DNA of 64,000 nucleotides from Mucilaginibacter sp. L196 (GCF_009765905.1 NZ_LMUO01000004.1:120549-184548), one strand, 5' to 3'. Counted from the first letter of the stretch, positions 16,253 to 26,624 are shown. Program-made: numbers and translations. The notes: generated by a model not told the origin, from the sequence alone.

Positions 16253-18232
16253 CTAATTGCTCAGTTTAACCTTAATAATATTAAGAGAATACCGTTTTAC
16301 TACTAGGTTGATATTATTACCGTTTGTTGTAATAGTTTGTTCTTTAGGGAAAATAGCTGCGGGTTTATCAAAAGAATTTACCTCATCCAGGTTATCGCTC
16401 TGTAAAGTTGTAAGAGTTCCGGTAGGTTTAATCTGTTTAAAGCCTTTAACATTAAAGCTTATATTTTGGCTTTCTTTAGATGTATTTACAAACTTAATGA
16501 TCAGCTCATTGGTTTTTTTATCAATTACCGCCGTCGCATAAGCTCCGTTTTGCCCGGTAACAGCTGCATTATCTAAAGTTAACGGTACAACATCAGTCCC
16601 TTTATTAAGCGAATACAGTTTTTGCACATAATAATTAGGCGTTTCGTATGAGTCCAGGTTATTAAACCATATCAGGTCGGGAGTCCATTGCCAGCCATCT
16701 ACCTGAGCAAATAAAGGGGCATACGAAGCCATCTTTACTATATCGGCATTACGCTCTAAGCCAGTCATAAAAGCCGCTTCAGACATTGCACAATCCCAGT
16801 TATTTTTATTATCGGGGCTAGCAATCCCTACACTTTGAGCCGCATATTCGCCGGCAAATATTTTCGGGCCTTTCCTGTCGTAGTTATCGTAACGTTTCAC
16901 ATTATCTAAAAACCATTGGGGCGCACGGTAATAATGCTCATCGAGTATATCTGCATGTAATCCCCTGAATGTGGTATTTAAAAAATCAAACTTCGGGCCA
17001 TCCGGATCAGGACCTACACTTGATACCAATTTCATATAAGGGTATTTATCTTTTATGGCTTTTACAAAAATCTTCCAACGTGGTATATATTCATCCCCCC
17101 ATTGCTCATTACCAACACCCATCATTTTTAAATTAAATGGTGCCGGATGGCCTAATTTTGCTCGCAGATTACCCCATTTGGTATCTGTTGATCCATTGGC
17201 AAATTCAATCAGATCAAGAGCATCCTGAACATAGGGATCTAATTGATCTAACGGAACTAATTGGCCGGTATTAAACTGGCAGGCCATACCACAATTTAGT
17301 ATAGGCAAAGGCTCGGCACCAATGTCTTCGGCCAATTGAAAATACTCTAAAAAGCCCAAACCGAAACTTTGATAATAATCTGGCGTTGAACGGCTCTTAA
17401 ATTCCGTATTCCAGCGATTGATGATACTTTCGCGTTTGTCAATATCGCCAATGGTTTTTTTCCATTGATAACGATTTGCCAAATCACGTCCTTCTACAAT
17501 ACACCCACCCGGGAAACGCAGAAAACCTGGTTTCATATCAGCCAGTTTCTGCACCATATCAGCACGCAAACCATTTGGCCTGTTTTTCCAGGTATGTTGC
17601 GGGAATAGTGAAACCATATCCAGATCAATCGAACCGGTATTTTGCGCCCATAAATTTAAATGTGCCCTATTAACCGTACCGTTGGATTGAAACTTCACTT
17701 CGTATTTTTTCCAGTCGGATGCATCAGGGCTTAATGTAGCTGTACCCAATACTGCTCCATTTTCATCAACCAATTCAACATACAATTTTATTTTGCTACC
17801 GGCATGTTGTCGCGCCAGGACAGAAAACTTATAATCTTCGCCTTTTTTAATCCCCATTCCTCTAAAACCTTCATTAGACAGGCCGTAATACCCCTCATCT
17901 GATTTTACATTAAGCGTAATAAAATGCGGGTTTTCCGGGCGTTCGGCAGCTCTGTTTATTACCTGTACATCGCCACTACCATTATCTTTTTTTATTTCAG
18001 TCCAACCCATTAGATTCGGAATAAACTCAAAAGATCTGTTCTTCACCAACTCGGCATATAAACCACCATCGGCAGCCATATTTATATCTTCAAAAAATAT
18101 CCCATACATGGTAGGCTGAACATGTGCCTTTACAAGGCTGGTATTAATAACATAAGTTTTCTCGATTTTTTGTTGAGCCGTAGCCGACAAACAAGCACCA
18201 ATAGCACATACTGCTAAGAAATATTCTTTCAT
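16253..18232 (-). CDS. GH51 alpha-L-arabinofuranosidase (a)
   Basis: A 659-residue enzyme with a signal peptide (ending TAQQ). It has a catalytic TIM barrel with a carbohydrate-binding-like beta-sandwich insert at ~75-215, and a C-terminal beta-sandwich. GH51 retaining enzymes release terminal alpha-L-arabinofuranose. Glu376 in GVGNEQWG is the acid/base and Glu462 in FAGEYAAQ fits the nucleophile of the plant/actinobacterial branch. The family opening FGIFFEDINxAADGGLYAEL is present as YGIFFEDINMAADGGLYAEL. It is the last gene of the PUL, 153 bases after the GH29 gene. A paralogue lies at 22279-24267, with similar layout but clearly diverged sequence, so the two may cut different linkages. 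Confidence 0.93.
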   Translation of the reverse strand: MKEYFLAVCAIGACLSATAQQKIEKTYVINTSLVKAHVQPTMYGIFFEDINMAADGGLYAELVKNRSFEFIPNLMGWTEIKKDNGSGDVQVINRAAERPENPHFITLNVKSDEGYYGLSNEGFRGMGIKKGEDYKFSVLARQHAGSKIKLYVELVDENGAVLGTATLSPDASDWKKYEVKFQSNGTVNRAHLNLWAQNTGSIDLDMVSLFPQHTWKNRPNGLRADMVQKLADMKPGFLRFPGGCIVEGRDLANRYQWKKTIGDIDKRESIINRWNTEFKSRSTPDYYQSFGLGFLEYFQLAEDIGAEPLPILNCGMACQFNTGQLVPLDQLDPYVQDALDLIEFANGSTDTKWGNLRAKLGHPAPFNLKMMGVGNEQWGDEYIPRWKIFVKAIKDKYPYMKLVSSVGPDPDGPKFDFLNTTFRGLHADILDEHYYRAPQWFLDNVKRYDNYDRKGPKIFAGEYAAQSVGIASPDNKNNWDCAMSEAAFMTGLERNADIVKMASYAPLFAQVDGWQWTPDLIWFNNLDSYETPNYYVQKLYSLNKGTDVVPLTLDNAAVTGQNGAYATAVIDKKTNELIIKFVNTSKESQNISFNVKGFKQIKPTGTLTTLQSDNLDEVNSFDKPAAIFPKEQTITTNGNNINLVVKRYSLNIIKVKLSN

Positions 18233-18385
18233 TCGTAGAGATTTAAAAAATGATATATATGTATTTTTTTTAAGTTAACTACTTGTCGTGAACCGTTATA
18301 GTAAACAATGATTTTCGGATTACTAACGCTCCCTTTTATAGATCCGAATTTCCAGCGTTTTCATCGCTAGCTGACCTGTATACCA

Positions 18386-19804
18386 TCAATTTGTACACGT
18401 CAAAACAATGGTAGTAACTGCCGGTTCCAGGTGTGTTTTCTGAATCCCAATATTGATGCCATTACGATCCTGGCTAAACGGTAAATCCTGACCATTTATT
18501 AAACGGCATGATTGTATTTGCCGGTCAAATTTGGGCAGGTGTAATTCATTGGTGACCTTGTTTGAATTTATCAGGTGAATATACACCTTGTTACCCTTAT
18601 GCGTACTCCCATACAAACTGTCCACAGGTTGGAAAGGCCCTGCCCGGGTACCATAAATACTTTCGCCATTTTTATCCAACCAACTGCCTACTTCCTTTAA
18701 GCGAGCCACGTGGGTTTGCGGGATAACGCCATCAGGATCAGGACCTACATTTAGTAGCATGTTGCCGCCCCTGTCTACAACGTTAACCAGCATCTGAAGT
18801 ATACCCGCCAGCGACATTAAATGCTGCGTTTTATTATATCCCCAGCTGGCACCGTTCAGGTTCAAACATTTTTCCCATGGAAATTCTAAGATTGGCCCCT
18901 TTACTTCGGCATCGCCCTCATTAACCTGAAAATCACCAAACATACCTGATCGTGGATTGATCACAATGTTTGGTTGGTAATTGCGAACTATTGTATTTAG
19001 TTTTAATGGCTCCCAAAACCAGGCTGCATCCTCATCTGTTCCTTTATGAGAAAGCCATCCGCCATCGTACCATAAAATATCAATTTTACCATAATTTTTC
19101 ATTAGCTCCGCTACTTGTCCGTATGCCTGCTGTTTCATTAGCGCGGCATTTTCAGCTTGCCCTTTTGGGTCGAAATAACCTGGGAAGCGCCAGTCCATCG
19201 GCGAATAATAAATACCCACCCGTAGGCCCGCTTTGCGGCATGCGGCTGTATATTGAGCAACAAAATCTGTATGTGCTGCTGTTTCCATACTATTAAAGTG
19301 ATGATAGCTGGAAGGGCTGTTCCACATAGCAAAACCATCATGATGCCTGGCAACCATTACCATATATTTCATACCGGCAGCTTTCGCTATTGCCGCCCAT
19401 CGATTAGCGTTGAAATAACGTGGTTTGAACTGATCAGCCAGCTTTGCATATTCATCCGGAGACATCTTTTTATTAAACATGGTCCATTCGCCTGTAGCCG
19501 GTATGGCATAAAGGCCCCAATGGATGAACATCCCGAATTTGGCATCTTCCCACCATTGCATTTTTTCTGGCGACAGATTAAGCCCGGGCCCTGTGACGCC
19601 TCTTATACCGCCCTTAAAAGCGGAATTACTCTTTTCCATTGATTTTAATTCATCCTTACCCATCTGCTGGGCATGAACGTTAAGTGAAATTAATGTAGAA
19701 ATAAATATTATTATTACCAGTTTGAACGGCATAAGCTTAAATTGAAGCATGATTAATTTGTTGATTTTATTAAAATCCGGCAAGGGAAAAGACACGATCG
19801 TCAT
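18386..19804 (-). CDS. GH29 alpha-L-fucosidase (a)
   Basis: The ATG at 19804 overlaps the stop of the GH2 gene as ATGA, suggesting translational coupling (472 residues). The Met at 19750 (MLQFKLMPFKLVIIIFISTL) would instead give a normal-length signal peptide ending VHAQQ; both are possible. GH29 signatures are clear: KFGMFIHWGLYA, MVARHHDGFAMWNS and YYSPMDWRFP. The nucleophile Asp247 (counting from 19804) is in ILWYDGGW. Family function is removal of alpha-L-fucose, here probably from arabinogalactan or pectin side chains. Likely periplasmic. It lies between GH2 and GH51 genes in the main PUL. Confidence 0.93.
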   Translation of the reverse strand: MTIVSFPLPDFNKINKLIMLQFKLMPFKLVIIIFISTLISLNVHAQQMGKDELKSMEKSNSAFKGGIRGVTGPGLNLSPEKMQWWEDAKFGMFIHWGLYAIPATGEWTMFNKKMSPDEYAKLADQFKPRYFNANRWAAIAKAAGMKYMVMVARHHDGFAMWNSPSSYHHFNSMETAAHTDFVAQYTAACRKAGLRVGIYYSPMDWRFPGYFDPKGQAENAALMKQQAYGQVAELMKNYGKIDILWYDGGWLSHKGTDEDAAWFWEPLKLNTIVRNYQPNIVINPRSGMFGDFQVNEGDAEVKGPILEFPWEKCLNLNGASWGYNKTQHLMSLAGILQMLVNVVDRGGNMLLNVGPDPDGVIPQTHVARLKEVGSWLDKNGESIYGTRAGPFQPVDSLYGSTHKGNKVYIHLINSNKVTNELHLPKFDRQIQSCRLINGQDLPFSQDRNGINIGIQKTHLEPAVTTIVLTCTN

Positions 19805-22257
19805 TTTACAATTCCGGATGCATTAATTCTTATTTTCTTAGATTTAAGACCGGAAGATTGAAAAACCAATTGGATAGGCCTATGCTCATCCACTACTTTT
19901 ATATAGGCTAATAATTTTCCGTTGAGTGCTTTACGGTTATCAGCCTGGTAATCTTCATGACTAGTTAAACTACCACTTTCTAAGCCTAATAATCTCCCAT
20001 TTTCTTGTATTTTGATTTTGATTAGATTGTCAGCGTTACTAACAAGCACGCCATTCTTATCAACTACCTTTATTACTATTTGAAGCGGATCGTGCTGTAG
20101 TTTATCCGGAGTTACGTCTGTATCTACAATAAGCCCATAAGGTACGCCAGCTGTTTTTAAGGTATAGTTGATCTCATTTCCACCACCTACATATGCTTTC
20201 ACCATTAACGTACCTGGTTGATAAACCACATCCCAATAGATAACCCTATCAGCAAATTGAGATAACTGCTTTTTACCTAACGAATGTCCGTTTAGAAACA
20301 ACTCTCCCTCTTTGCAGTTGGTAAAGCAATATATCCGAACACTATCACCGGCGCTATAATTCCAGGCAGGCAAAGACTCAAATAAATATGCTTGTTTAGA
20401 TTTTTGCGTGCTATTTGGGATTTTAGAAGTACTCAGGAATACCATAGGTTTCTCCGACCACAAGCTTTGCCTGAAATAATACATCGGCTTAGGAAATCCG
20501 GCCAGGTCTATCAACCCCTGACCATTACTTCGTGCAGGCCAGCTGTTTGCTTCTCCCATATAATCAACCCCTGTCCATAAAAATTGGCCAGCGATATATT
20601 TATTAGTATCAACGGCTTTCCATGCCTCCAGCGACATACCGTTTTCGCTCCCATATATCACCCGTTTAGGGTATTTTTGATGATCTGCGCTATAGCGATA
20701 TTCCTGATAGTTATACCCTACGATATCCAGGTTTCCCGGGTATGTAGTTTTGTTGGACATCACTACGCCAGCCAATGCAGCTGTAACCGGACGGGAAACA
20801 TCGTATTGTTTTAGTACGAGAACAAGTTGCCTGGAAAGCTCACCGAGCCTGCTTGCCGGAGGATGATCCTTCAAATACCCCCTCTTATAGATTTGCGGGT
20901 TACTACCGGCATTCAAAACGGTATCCGTATAAGGATCATTTGGGTAATCGATCTCGTTACCAATACTCCACATCACAATCGAGGGGTGATTACGATCGCG
21001 ACGCACCATATCTTTCAAATCTTTATCGGCCCACTCCTTAAAATACTGGTGATAGCCGTCAGTTCCCGGAGCCCCGACATTATATCCCTGAATCCATTTA
21101 TTTTTACCAAATTCCCATTCATCGAAGGCTTCATCCATAACCAATATACCCAACTCATCACATAAATCATACAAATAACCAGCATGAGGGTTGTGGCTCA
21201 TGCGAAGGGCATTGCATCCTGCAGCCTTCAAAATTTTCAAACGCCTGTACCAAACGGCTTCAGGAACAGCAACTCCCAAAGCGCCCGCATCATCGTGAAG
21301 ACATACACCTTTAAGTTTCATGCTTTGGCCATTTAAAAAAAAACCGTTATCGGGGTCGAATCGAATACTCCTTATGCCAACCTGTTCCCGTAATTCATCT
21401 GTTTGCTTGCCGTTAACCGCAAGAGAAACAACGAGGTGATAAAGCTGTGGATGTTCGACAGACCATAACTGAGGATCTTTTACAGTTAAAGTCATTTTAG
21501 AAACAGCGGTGTCTTTCTTATTAACTAACAGATTGGCATGTACCTGACTAACCGTCTCCCCTTTCCCGTTGATTAGCGAACAGTGAACAGTAACATGCTT
21601 ATTGATATTGTTGTTATTAATGACAGATACGGCGATATTTGCTTCAGCCTGCTCAGCTGAAACCTTTGGTGTTGTAAACTGAATTCCCCATTGCCCAATA
21701 TGAAGTGGATCTGAAGTTATCAGGTAAACATTTCGATAAATTCCGGAACCGGTATACCATCTGGAATCGGCAAATTGGGAATGGTCAACTTTTACCGCGA
21801 TTAGGTTTCTTTGCCCAATTTTCAAATAGGGAGTGAGATCATATTGAAACGATATAAAGCCATTGGGTCTAAATCCTAACAAATGACCGTTGATCCATAC
21901 AGAGCTATTTTTATAGATCCCATCGAAATAAATGTAGACTTGTTTACTTTTATAACCTGCCGGTACGGTGAAAGACTTCCTATACCATCCAATCCCACCG
22001 GGCAAATATGCTGTTGCACTAGCCCATTGTTTGCTAAATGGACCGCGAATACTCCAGTCATGAGGTAGGTTAATATTGTCCCAGTTATCATCAAAAAATC
22101 TCACATCCGATGCATCTCTTATATCGCCCTTGTGAAATTTCCAGTTATCATTAAACAAAATAATGTTCGTCCGGGATTGTGCAGTTAAGTTTTCAATATT
22201 GCAAAGCGATAATAACAGGCAGAGACCAAAGTAAATAAGGCTATTTTTTAGCATCAT
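19801..22257 (-). CDS. GH2 beta-galactosidase
   Basis: An 818-residue secreted enzyme. The signal peptide (NLTAQS) is followed by the sugar-binding jelly roll (~50-190: WRYTGSG-type RWYTGSGIYRNVYL), an immunoglobulin-like domain and the TIM barrel (~300-600). C-terminal DUF4982 and Ig-like domains follow. The catalytic residues are visible: Glu435 in MWSIGNEID (acid/base) and Glu538 in IYGSENGMS (nucleophile). The architecture is the standard one for Bacteroidota PUL beta-galactosidases. It sits 21 bases after GH51 and overlaps the GH29 gene by 4 bases. Beta-galactosidase fits a galactan or arabinogalactan backbone, although GH2 also contains other activities. Confidence 0.93.
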   Translation of the reverse strand: MMLKNSLIYFGLCLLLSLCNIENLTAQSRTNIILFNDNWKFHKGDIRDASDVRFFDDNWDNINLPHDWSIRGPFSKQWASATAYLPGGIGWYRKSFTVPAGYKSKQVYIYFDGIYKNSSVWINGHLLGFRPNGFISFQYDLTPYLKIGQRNLIAVKVDHSQFADSRWYTGSGIYRNVYLITSDPLHIGQWGIQFTTPKVSAEQAEANIAVSVINNNNINKHVTVHCSLINGKGETVSQVHANLLVNKKDTAVSKMTLTVKDPQLWSVEHPQLYHLVVSLAVNGKQTDELREQVGIRSIRFDPDNGFFLNGQSMKLKGVCLHDDAGALGVAVPEAVWYRRLKILKAAGCNALRMSHNPHAGYLYDLCDELGILVMDEAFDEWEFGKNKWIQGYNVGAPGTDGYHQYFKEWADKDLKDMVRRDRNHPSIVMWSIGNEIDYPNDPYTDTVLNAGSNPQIYKRGYLKDHPPASRLGELSRQLVLVLKQYDVSRPVTAALAGVVMSNKTTYPGNLDIVGYNYQEYRYSADHQKYPKRVIYGSENGMSLEAWKAVDTNKYIAGQFLWTGVDYMGEANSWPARSNGQGLIDLAGFPKPMYYFRQSLWSEKPMVFLSTSKIPNSTQKSKQAYLFESLPAWNYSAGDSVRIYCFTNCKEGELFLNGHSLGKKQLSQFADRVIYWDVVYQPGTLMVKAYVGGGNEINYTLKTAGVPYGLIVDTDVTPDKLQHDPLQIVIKVVDKNGVLVSNADNLIKIKIQENGRLLGLESGSLTSHEDYQADNRKALNGKLLAYIKVVDEHRPIQLVFQSSGLKSKKIRINASGIVK

Positions 22258-22278
22258 CTTTTTTTATTTTCAGTTGGT

Positions 22279-24267
22279 TTAATTGACTTTAGCAGCGAAG
22301 CGTATCACTGTTAAAGAATAGGCCGGGGCAGTGAAACTGTCGAGATCGGTTATTTTAATACGGGTATCTATCGGTATGACGGCTTTGGGATGATCTAAAG
22401 AATTTTGGTCATTGGGGTTTCCTGTTAACGTCTTTGAAACAATCAAGTTACCGGTCACTTTCAGAGCTGAGAGATTGATCTTTGCAATAGCGGACTGAGG
22501 ACCAGCATTTACGATTTTTAATATAATATCACCTGTTTTGCTGTCTCTCACACATGATGAGGCTAGTGTGGAATCTTTGCTTAATTTGTCACGTTCAAAT
22601 GAAATAATATCAGGAATGTAGGTATCACCTTCGTTAACAGAAAACAATTGCTGCACATAATAATTCGCTGTACGAACCAAAGTATCGTTATTAAAATAAA
22701 TAAGGTTTGGGTTCCACGAAGTATGGTTAACATTGGCCAGTAATGGCGCATAGGAAGCCATTTTCACAATATCTCCGTTTCGTTCCAAACTGGTCATAAA
22801 GGCGGCTTCCGATAAGGCGTTAATCAGTTTATTACCTTGAGAAGCATATTCGCCAATATATATACCCGACCGTGATCGGCTATAATTGTCATAGCGATGA
22901 TTGTTATCGAGAAACCATCGCGGTGTTTCATAGAAATGTTCATCGACAATGGGAACAGATAGTCTATCTGCGAAGTTCCATCCAAGGTCATAATCTTCTC
23001 CACTAGGAGAAGGCCCGACTGTTCCGACTATAGTTATCTCGGGATGTTTTGCCCGTACTGCCTCATAGATCATCTTAAAACGGCTTCTAAATGTGTCAGT
23101 TTGTTTGTCCTCATTTCCGATCCCAATATATTGAAGGTGAAAAGGTTTTGGATGCCCCGCTGCAGCACGTTTAGCCCCCCAAGTGGAGTTAGCCGGCCCG
23201 TTTGCATATTCTATTAGGTCCAAAATATCTTGTATATAACTTTTCATTTGCGTAAATGGAAGTGCCTTTTGACCGGTGCTTCCAATTTGCCAGGTTCCAC
23301 CAGAATTTTGACAACTTACACCAGCGGCGATCACCGGCAATGGCTTCGCTCCAATATCTTCGCAAAACCTGAAATATTCATAAAACCCCAGCCCGACGCT
23401 TTGATGATAAGACCATATATTACGTTGTTGTATTCGGTTTTCAACCGGGCCTATCGTGTTTTTCCAACGGTAGATATTATTTACTCCGTCGCCATGAACC
23501 AGGCATCCCCCTGGGAAGCGCATAAATTTGGGCTTAATATCGGCAATTGCCTGCGCCAGGTCAGCTCTGAGGCCGTTATGCTCATTTTTAAAAGTTTGCT
23601 GCGGAAAGAGAGAGATTTCATCGAGTGCCAGTATAGATTTTTGTGTCGCGACAACAGTCAGCATCGCGGAATCGGTATTGGATGTGGCCTGTATACTTCC
23701 GGCATATTTGTGCCATCCCTTTCCATTTGTTTTAAATTTAAAAACGCCATAAATTTCACCTTCTTTTCCACATAGTTTCGCCTCAACCGGAATAGATTTT
23801 AAGGATAGTTGGTTAACGTATATAGAAAAGTTATAAAGCTCACCTTTTTTAAGCCTTATACCATCGTATCCAAGATTAGTAATGCCGACCCCATTTTGTC
23901 CGGGGTCATCTATATCTAAAACCACATAGTGGGGGTTATTCGGATTAATCGGATGGCTTGTTTCGACGGATATCGTCCCATAGCCAAATCCTTTGGTTGT
24001 ATATTCCCAATCAGTGAGCGAGTTCCATCCTTTTCGGTCACTCGCGCTGTATTCAAAGGAACGATTTTGAATCAATTCCGCATAAAGTCCGCCATCAGCG
24101 GCATAGCTGAGGTCTTCAAAGAAAACACCAAAAAGGTCATCACTAATCTGCTTAGTAGGATATGAAAAAGACTTTATCCCTACGGCATGACCGGTACGCG
24201 TCTGAGACTGGGCAAATCCCGGAAAAAGCAACAATAAGAAGACCGTCCTTTTAAATATGTTTTTCAT
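22279..24267 (-). CDS. GH51 alpha-L-arabinofuranosidase (b)
   Basis: The frame begins at 24276; the Met at 24267 (MKNIFKRTVFLLLLFPGFAQ) is the better start, giving 662 residues. It is a paralogue of the enzyme at 16253-18232 with the same layout: FGVFFEDLSYAADGGLYAEL opening, carbohydrate-binding-like insert, TIM barrel and C-terminal sandwich. Glu386 in GIGNEDKQ (acid/base) and Glu473 in YIGEYASQ (nucleophile) are present. It sits inside the PUL operon between GH43 and GH2, with gaps of about 50 and 21 bases. Confidence 0.93.
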   Translation of the reverse strand: MKNIFKRTVFLLLLFPGFAQSQTRTGHAVGIKSFSYPTKQISDDLFGVFFEDLSYAADGGLYAELIQNRSFEYSASDRKGWNSLTDWEYTTKGFGYGTISVETSHPINPNNPHYVVLDIDDPGQNGVGITNLGYDGIRLKKGELYNFSIYVNQLSLKSIPVEAKLCGKEGEIYGVFKFKTNGKGWHKYAGSIQATSNTDSAMLTVVATQKSILALDEISLFPQQTFKNEHNGLRADLAQAIADIKPKFMRFPGGCLVHGDGVNNIYRWKNTIGPVENRIQQRNIWSYHQSVGLGFYEYFRFCEDIGAKPLPVIAAGVSCQNSGGTWQIGSTGQKALPFTQMKSYIQDILDLIEYANGPANSTWGAKRAAAGHPKPFHLQYIGIGNEDKQTDTFRSRFKMIYEAVRAKHPEITIVGTVGPSPSGEDYDLGWNFADRLSVPIVDEHFYETPRWFLDNNHRYDNYSRSRSGIYIGEYASQGNKLINALSEAAFMTSLERNGDIVKMASYAPLLANVNHTSWNPNLIYFNNDTLVRTANYYVQQLFSVNEGDTYIPDIISFERDKLSKDSTLASSCVRDSKTGDIILKIVNAGPQSAIAKINLSALKVTGNLIVSKTLTGNPNDQNSLDHPKAVIPIDTRIKITDLDSFTAPAYSLTVIRFAAKVN

Positions 24268-24315
24268 TATTAGCATTTGGTAAAATTTGTATAATGTCTG
24301 ATGGCAAACCTCGCG

Positions 24316-25338
24316 TCAGGGAATTAGATTTATCAATGTTGGCTGATCTCTGTCACAATAAAGCGTTCCATTTTTTTCCATTAGTTCGGCAACCTGTATG
24401 CTGCTCCGTTGCCGATCATATTGACTTCCTTTTGGTGCCAATGCAGATCTCCCCGGTTGAGTGAAATAGAAGAGATAAGCTTTGCCGTTGCTACTGACAA
24501 CAACGTCGCAATGATCACCCGCTGCCCCATCGTCCTTTCCCTTTCCCGGTGTTTCTACTAAATTTCCTTGCTGGCGCTTCCATCGCAATAAATCTTTCGA
24601 ACTATAAACCGCTAAGCCTTGCCATACATCAGTAATCATCCAGTAAGTGCCTTTCCAATAAAAAGCTTTGGGTCCTTCTCCCGGTTGATCATTAATCGCT
24701 TTTTTACCATCTATCCAGGTATACAAGTCAGGGCTGTCGGCATAATAAATCGATTTGTGATCCGGTTCATTATTATACCACATTCGCCATTTACCGTTTG
24801 GCAATCTAATAATGCAAGGGTCAATAACATGATCATTTATTAATTTTAGCGTCCCTATGTATTTCCAATTTATAAGGTTTTTACTTGTAAAATGAATAAT
24901 TAACCTCGGGTGATTCCAGTCTTTAAAAATTCCCGGAACGTAAGTTACATACATGTGGTATAACCCTTTATATGCTATTACCTCCGGTGCCCAAAAAGTA
25001 TACCCGGTATCGGGCCGGTAAGCAATATCAGCAGTATCCAGGTACTTCCATGTCCGGCCTTGATTGGATGATACTGCTATTCCAATACGGGTGCCATGAA
25101 CCCAGGCTACCCCTCCTTCCACTGTATCCTTAGCCCTGCGGTTAGTGTAAAACATAAACCACTTCTTTTCACGTTGATTCCAAATTAAAGTAGGATCCGC
25201 AGCCCCATCATAAATAGGGTCTCTGAATAGTGGTTTATCAGCGTATTTTACAGGTTGATGTTGTTGCCCATACCCTCGGTACGAACTAATGATAAATGTA
25301 AATATTAATAAGTAAAAACAGATAATTTTAAAATTCAT
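24316..25338 (-). CDS. GH43-like five-bladed beta-propeller glycosidase
   Basis: The frame starts at 25368; the Met at 25338 (MNFKIICFYLLIFTF) starts the signal peptide, giving 340 residues. Single-domain propeller. The GH43-type triad can be traced: DGAADPTLIW (base Asp), HVIDPCIIRL (pKa-modulating Asp) and GEGPKAFYWKG (acid Glu). The FWAPEVIAYKG blade is also typical. The subfamily is unclear; arabinofuranosidase, xylosidase or galactosidase are all possible, and GH117/GH32-like annotation might appear in some databases. In the operon it follows the second GH43 gene by about 100 bases. Confidence 0.78.
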   Translation of the reverse strand: MNFKIICFYLLIFTFIISSYRGYGQQHQPVKYADKPLFRDPIYDGAADPTLIWNQREKKWFMFYTNRRAKDTVEGGVAWVHGTRIGIAVSSNQGRTWKYLDTADIAYRPDTGYTFWAPEVIAYKGLYHMYVTYVPGIFKDWNHPRLIIHFTSKNLINWKYIGTLKLINDHVIDPCIIRLPNGKWRMWYNNEPDHKSIYYADSPDLYTWIDGKKAINDQPGEGPKAFYWKGTYWMITDVWQGLAVYSSKDLLRWKRQQGNLVETPGKGKDDGAAGDHCDVVVSSNGKAYLFYFTQPGRSALAPKGSQYDRQRSSIQVAELMEKNGTLYCDRDQPTLINLIP

Positions 25339-25435
25339 CTTAAAATGAGACTTAGATAAGCCTAACATTGTAGAAACGGGCCAACCATATTTTACATTAG
25401 TTTTTTTCTACTCTAGTTAGTGAAACAGATCGATA

Positions 25436-26431
25436 TTAGTTATAAATTTCGATTTCGTCTTTTATTATACGGATAGGTAACCAAAGATATTTTGATTCTT
25501 CCAGGTTGGTTTTATTCCAAACATCCCCCATAAAGATAAACGAATTCGGTTTATTAGCCACAGGTACCACAAAGCCTCCTTGCGAATAAAAAGATGAATC
25601 CGCATTGGGTCCTTTGCAAGGGTTCCCATGTTCTTTCCATGGCCCCATAATATGATCTGCTACCGCATAAGAAGCAGCGTTAGGAGACCATCCTGAGCAT
25701 CCTGATGTAATTAAATAGTATTTACCGGCATGCTTAAATATAGCGGGGCTCTCCCTCTTTTTGTCGATTAATATCCTGGAATAATGCCGGGTCGGTTTAA
25801 GATAATCACTGCTTAGCAGGCAGATCTGCATGGTTTTATTGTCTTCCGAGGAATAAATCAGGTAAGCTTTTCCGTTATCATCCTTAAATAAATTCATGTC
25901 TCTGAGCATTTGGTTATTGGGTTTAACGCTTCCGAGATAATGATATGGGCCGTACGGTTTATCGCTAATTGCGACACCACCTCTTGAATATTTATAGTCA
26001 TTCTTGTCAATGTGCATCCACATTACGAATTTCTTCGTCCGCTCATTATAAATCACCTTGGGGCGTTCAATTACCCTGCTGGTGTCAACGTCGTAAGCAG
26101 GGTTATTTGTTGTGGGTTTTAGCGCAACCCCTCTATTTTTCCAATGAATAAGATCAGTAGAAGAATAGCATGAAACACCACCCGCCGGAACCCTGTAATC
26201 CTCCCAATGCTGGTCTGGCACCAGCCAGGTCTTCCCTTTTTTAATTTCACCAAAAAGATAATAAACGCCTTTATAATACAGTACACCTGCTCCATGGGCA
26301 TTTACCGGCTTCCCATCCTCATCCAAAATAGTTTTACCATTTGAGACCGTATCTACCGGATTTTTAATAGATTTTGAATAAGATAACTGGCATAAGGTAA
26401 TCGTTAGTGCAAGCGTCAATAAATATTTCAT
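25436..26431 (-). CDS. GH43 exo-beta-1,3-galactanase-like enzyme (GH43_24/34 type)
   Basis: 331 residues from the Met at 26431 (MKYLLTLALTITLC); 26446 is an alternative. The first blade reads VNAHGAGVLYYKGVYYLFGE, with no base aspartate; this is the hallmark of the exo-beta-1,3-galactanase branch, where a glutamine is proposed to act instead. A SQGG motif near residue 293 (SFYSQGGFV) could supply that glutamine. ERPKVIY and RESPAIFKHAGKYYL carry the expected glutamates. Such enzymes strip galactose from the beta-1,3-galactan core of type II arabinogalactan, so this gene is the best substrate clue in the PUL. It follows a strong terminator at 26566, so its expression relative to susCD may be stepped down or separately initiated. 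Confidence 0.75.
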   Translation of the reverse strand: MKYLLTLALTITLCQLSYSKSIKNPVDTVSNGKTILDEDGKPVNAHGAGVLYYKGVYYLFGEIKKGKTWLVPDQHWEDYRVPAGGVSCYSSTDLIHWKNRGVALKPTTNNPAYDVDTSRVIERPKVIYNERTKKFVMWMHIDKNDYKYSRGGVAISDKPYGPYHYLGSVKPNNQMLRDMNLFKDDNGKAYLIYSSEDNKTMQICLLSSDYLKPTRHYSRILIDKKRESPAIFKHAGKYYLITSGCSGWSPNAASYAVADHIMGPWKEHGNPCKGPNADSSFYSQGGFVVPVANKPNSFIFMGDVWNKTNLEESKYLWLPIRIIKDEIEIYN

Positions 26432-26565
26432 ATTTGTGTAGTTCATGGTTTTCTTTTATTTCATTGGTATCGATCAATAGCACCCCAGCTATTGCATAGC
26501 GGCAATTGACGCTCTTTTGCAGATTAAGCTATTAATTTGAATCGCTAATAGCCGTTTCTTTACTT

Positions 26566-26602
26566 AAAAAACCTACCGGCAAGTTTCATCATTACCGATA
26601 GG
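26566..26602 (-). terminator. intrinsic terminator or attenuator inside the main PUL
   Basis: On the minus strand CCTATCGG and CCGGTAGG pair over 8 bp (one G-T) around a 15-base loop and are followed directly by TTTTTT. This is the clearest intrinsic terminator in the window. It lies 23 bases after the stop of the 111-residue protein gene and ahead of the GH43 genes, so it would uncouple susCD from the enzyme genes. Confidence 0.75.
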
Positions 26603-26624
26603 ATCTCTTTTCGTTTCAGCATAA

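Noticed and set aside
23230..23775. 181-codon open frame on the plus strand
   Set aside because: It lies wholly antisense to the GH51 (b) gene and has no family features.
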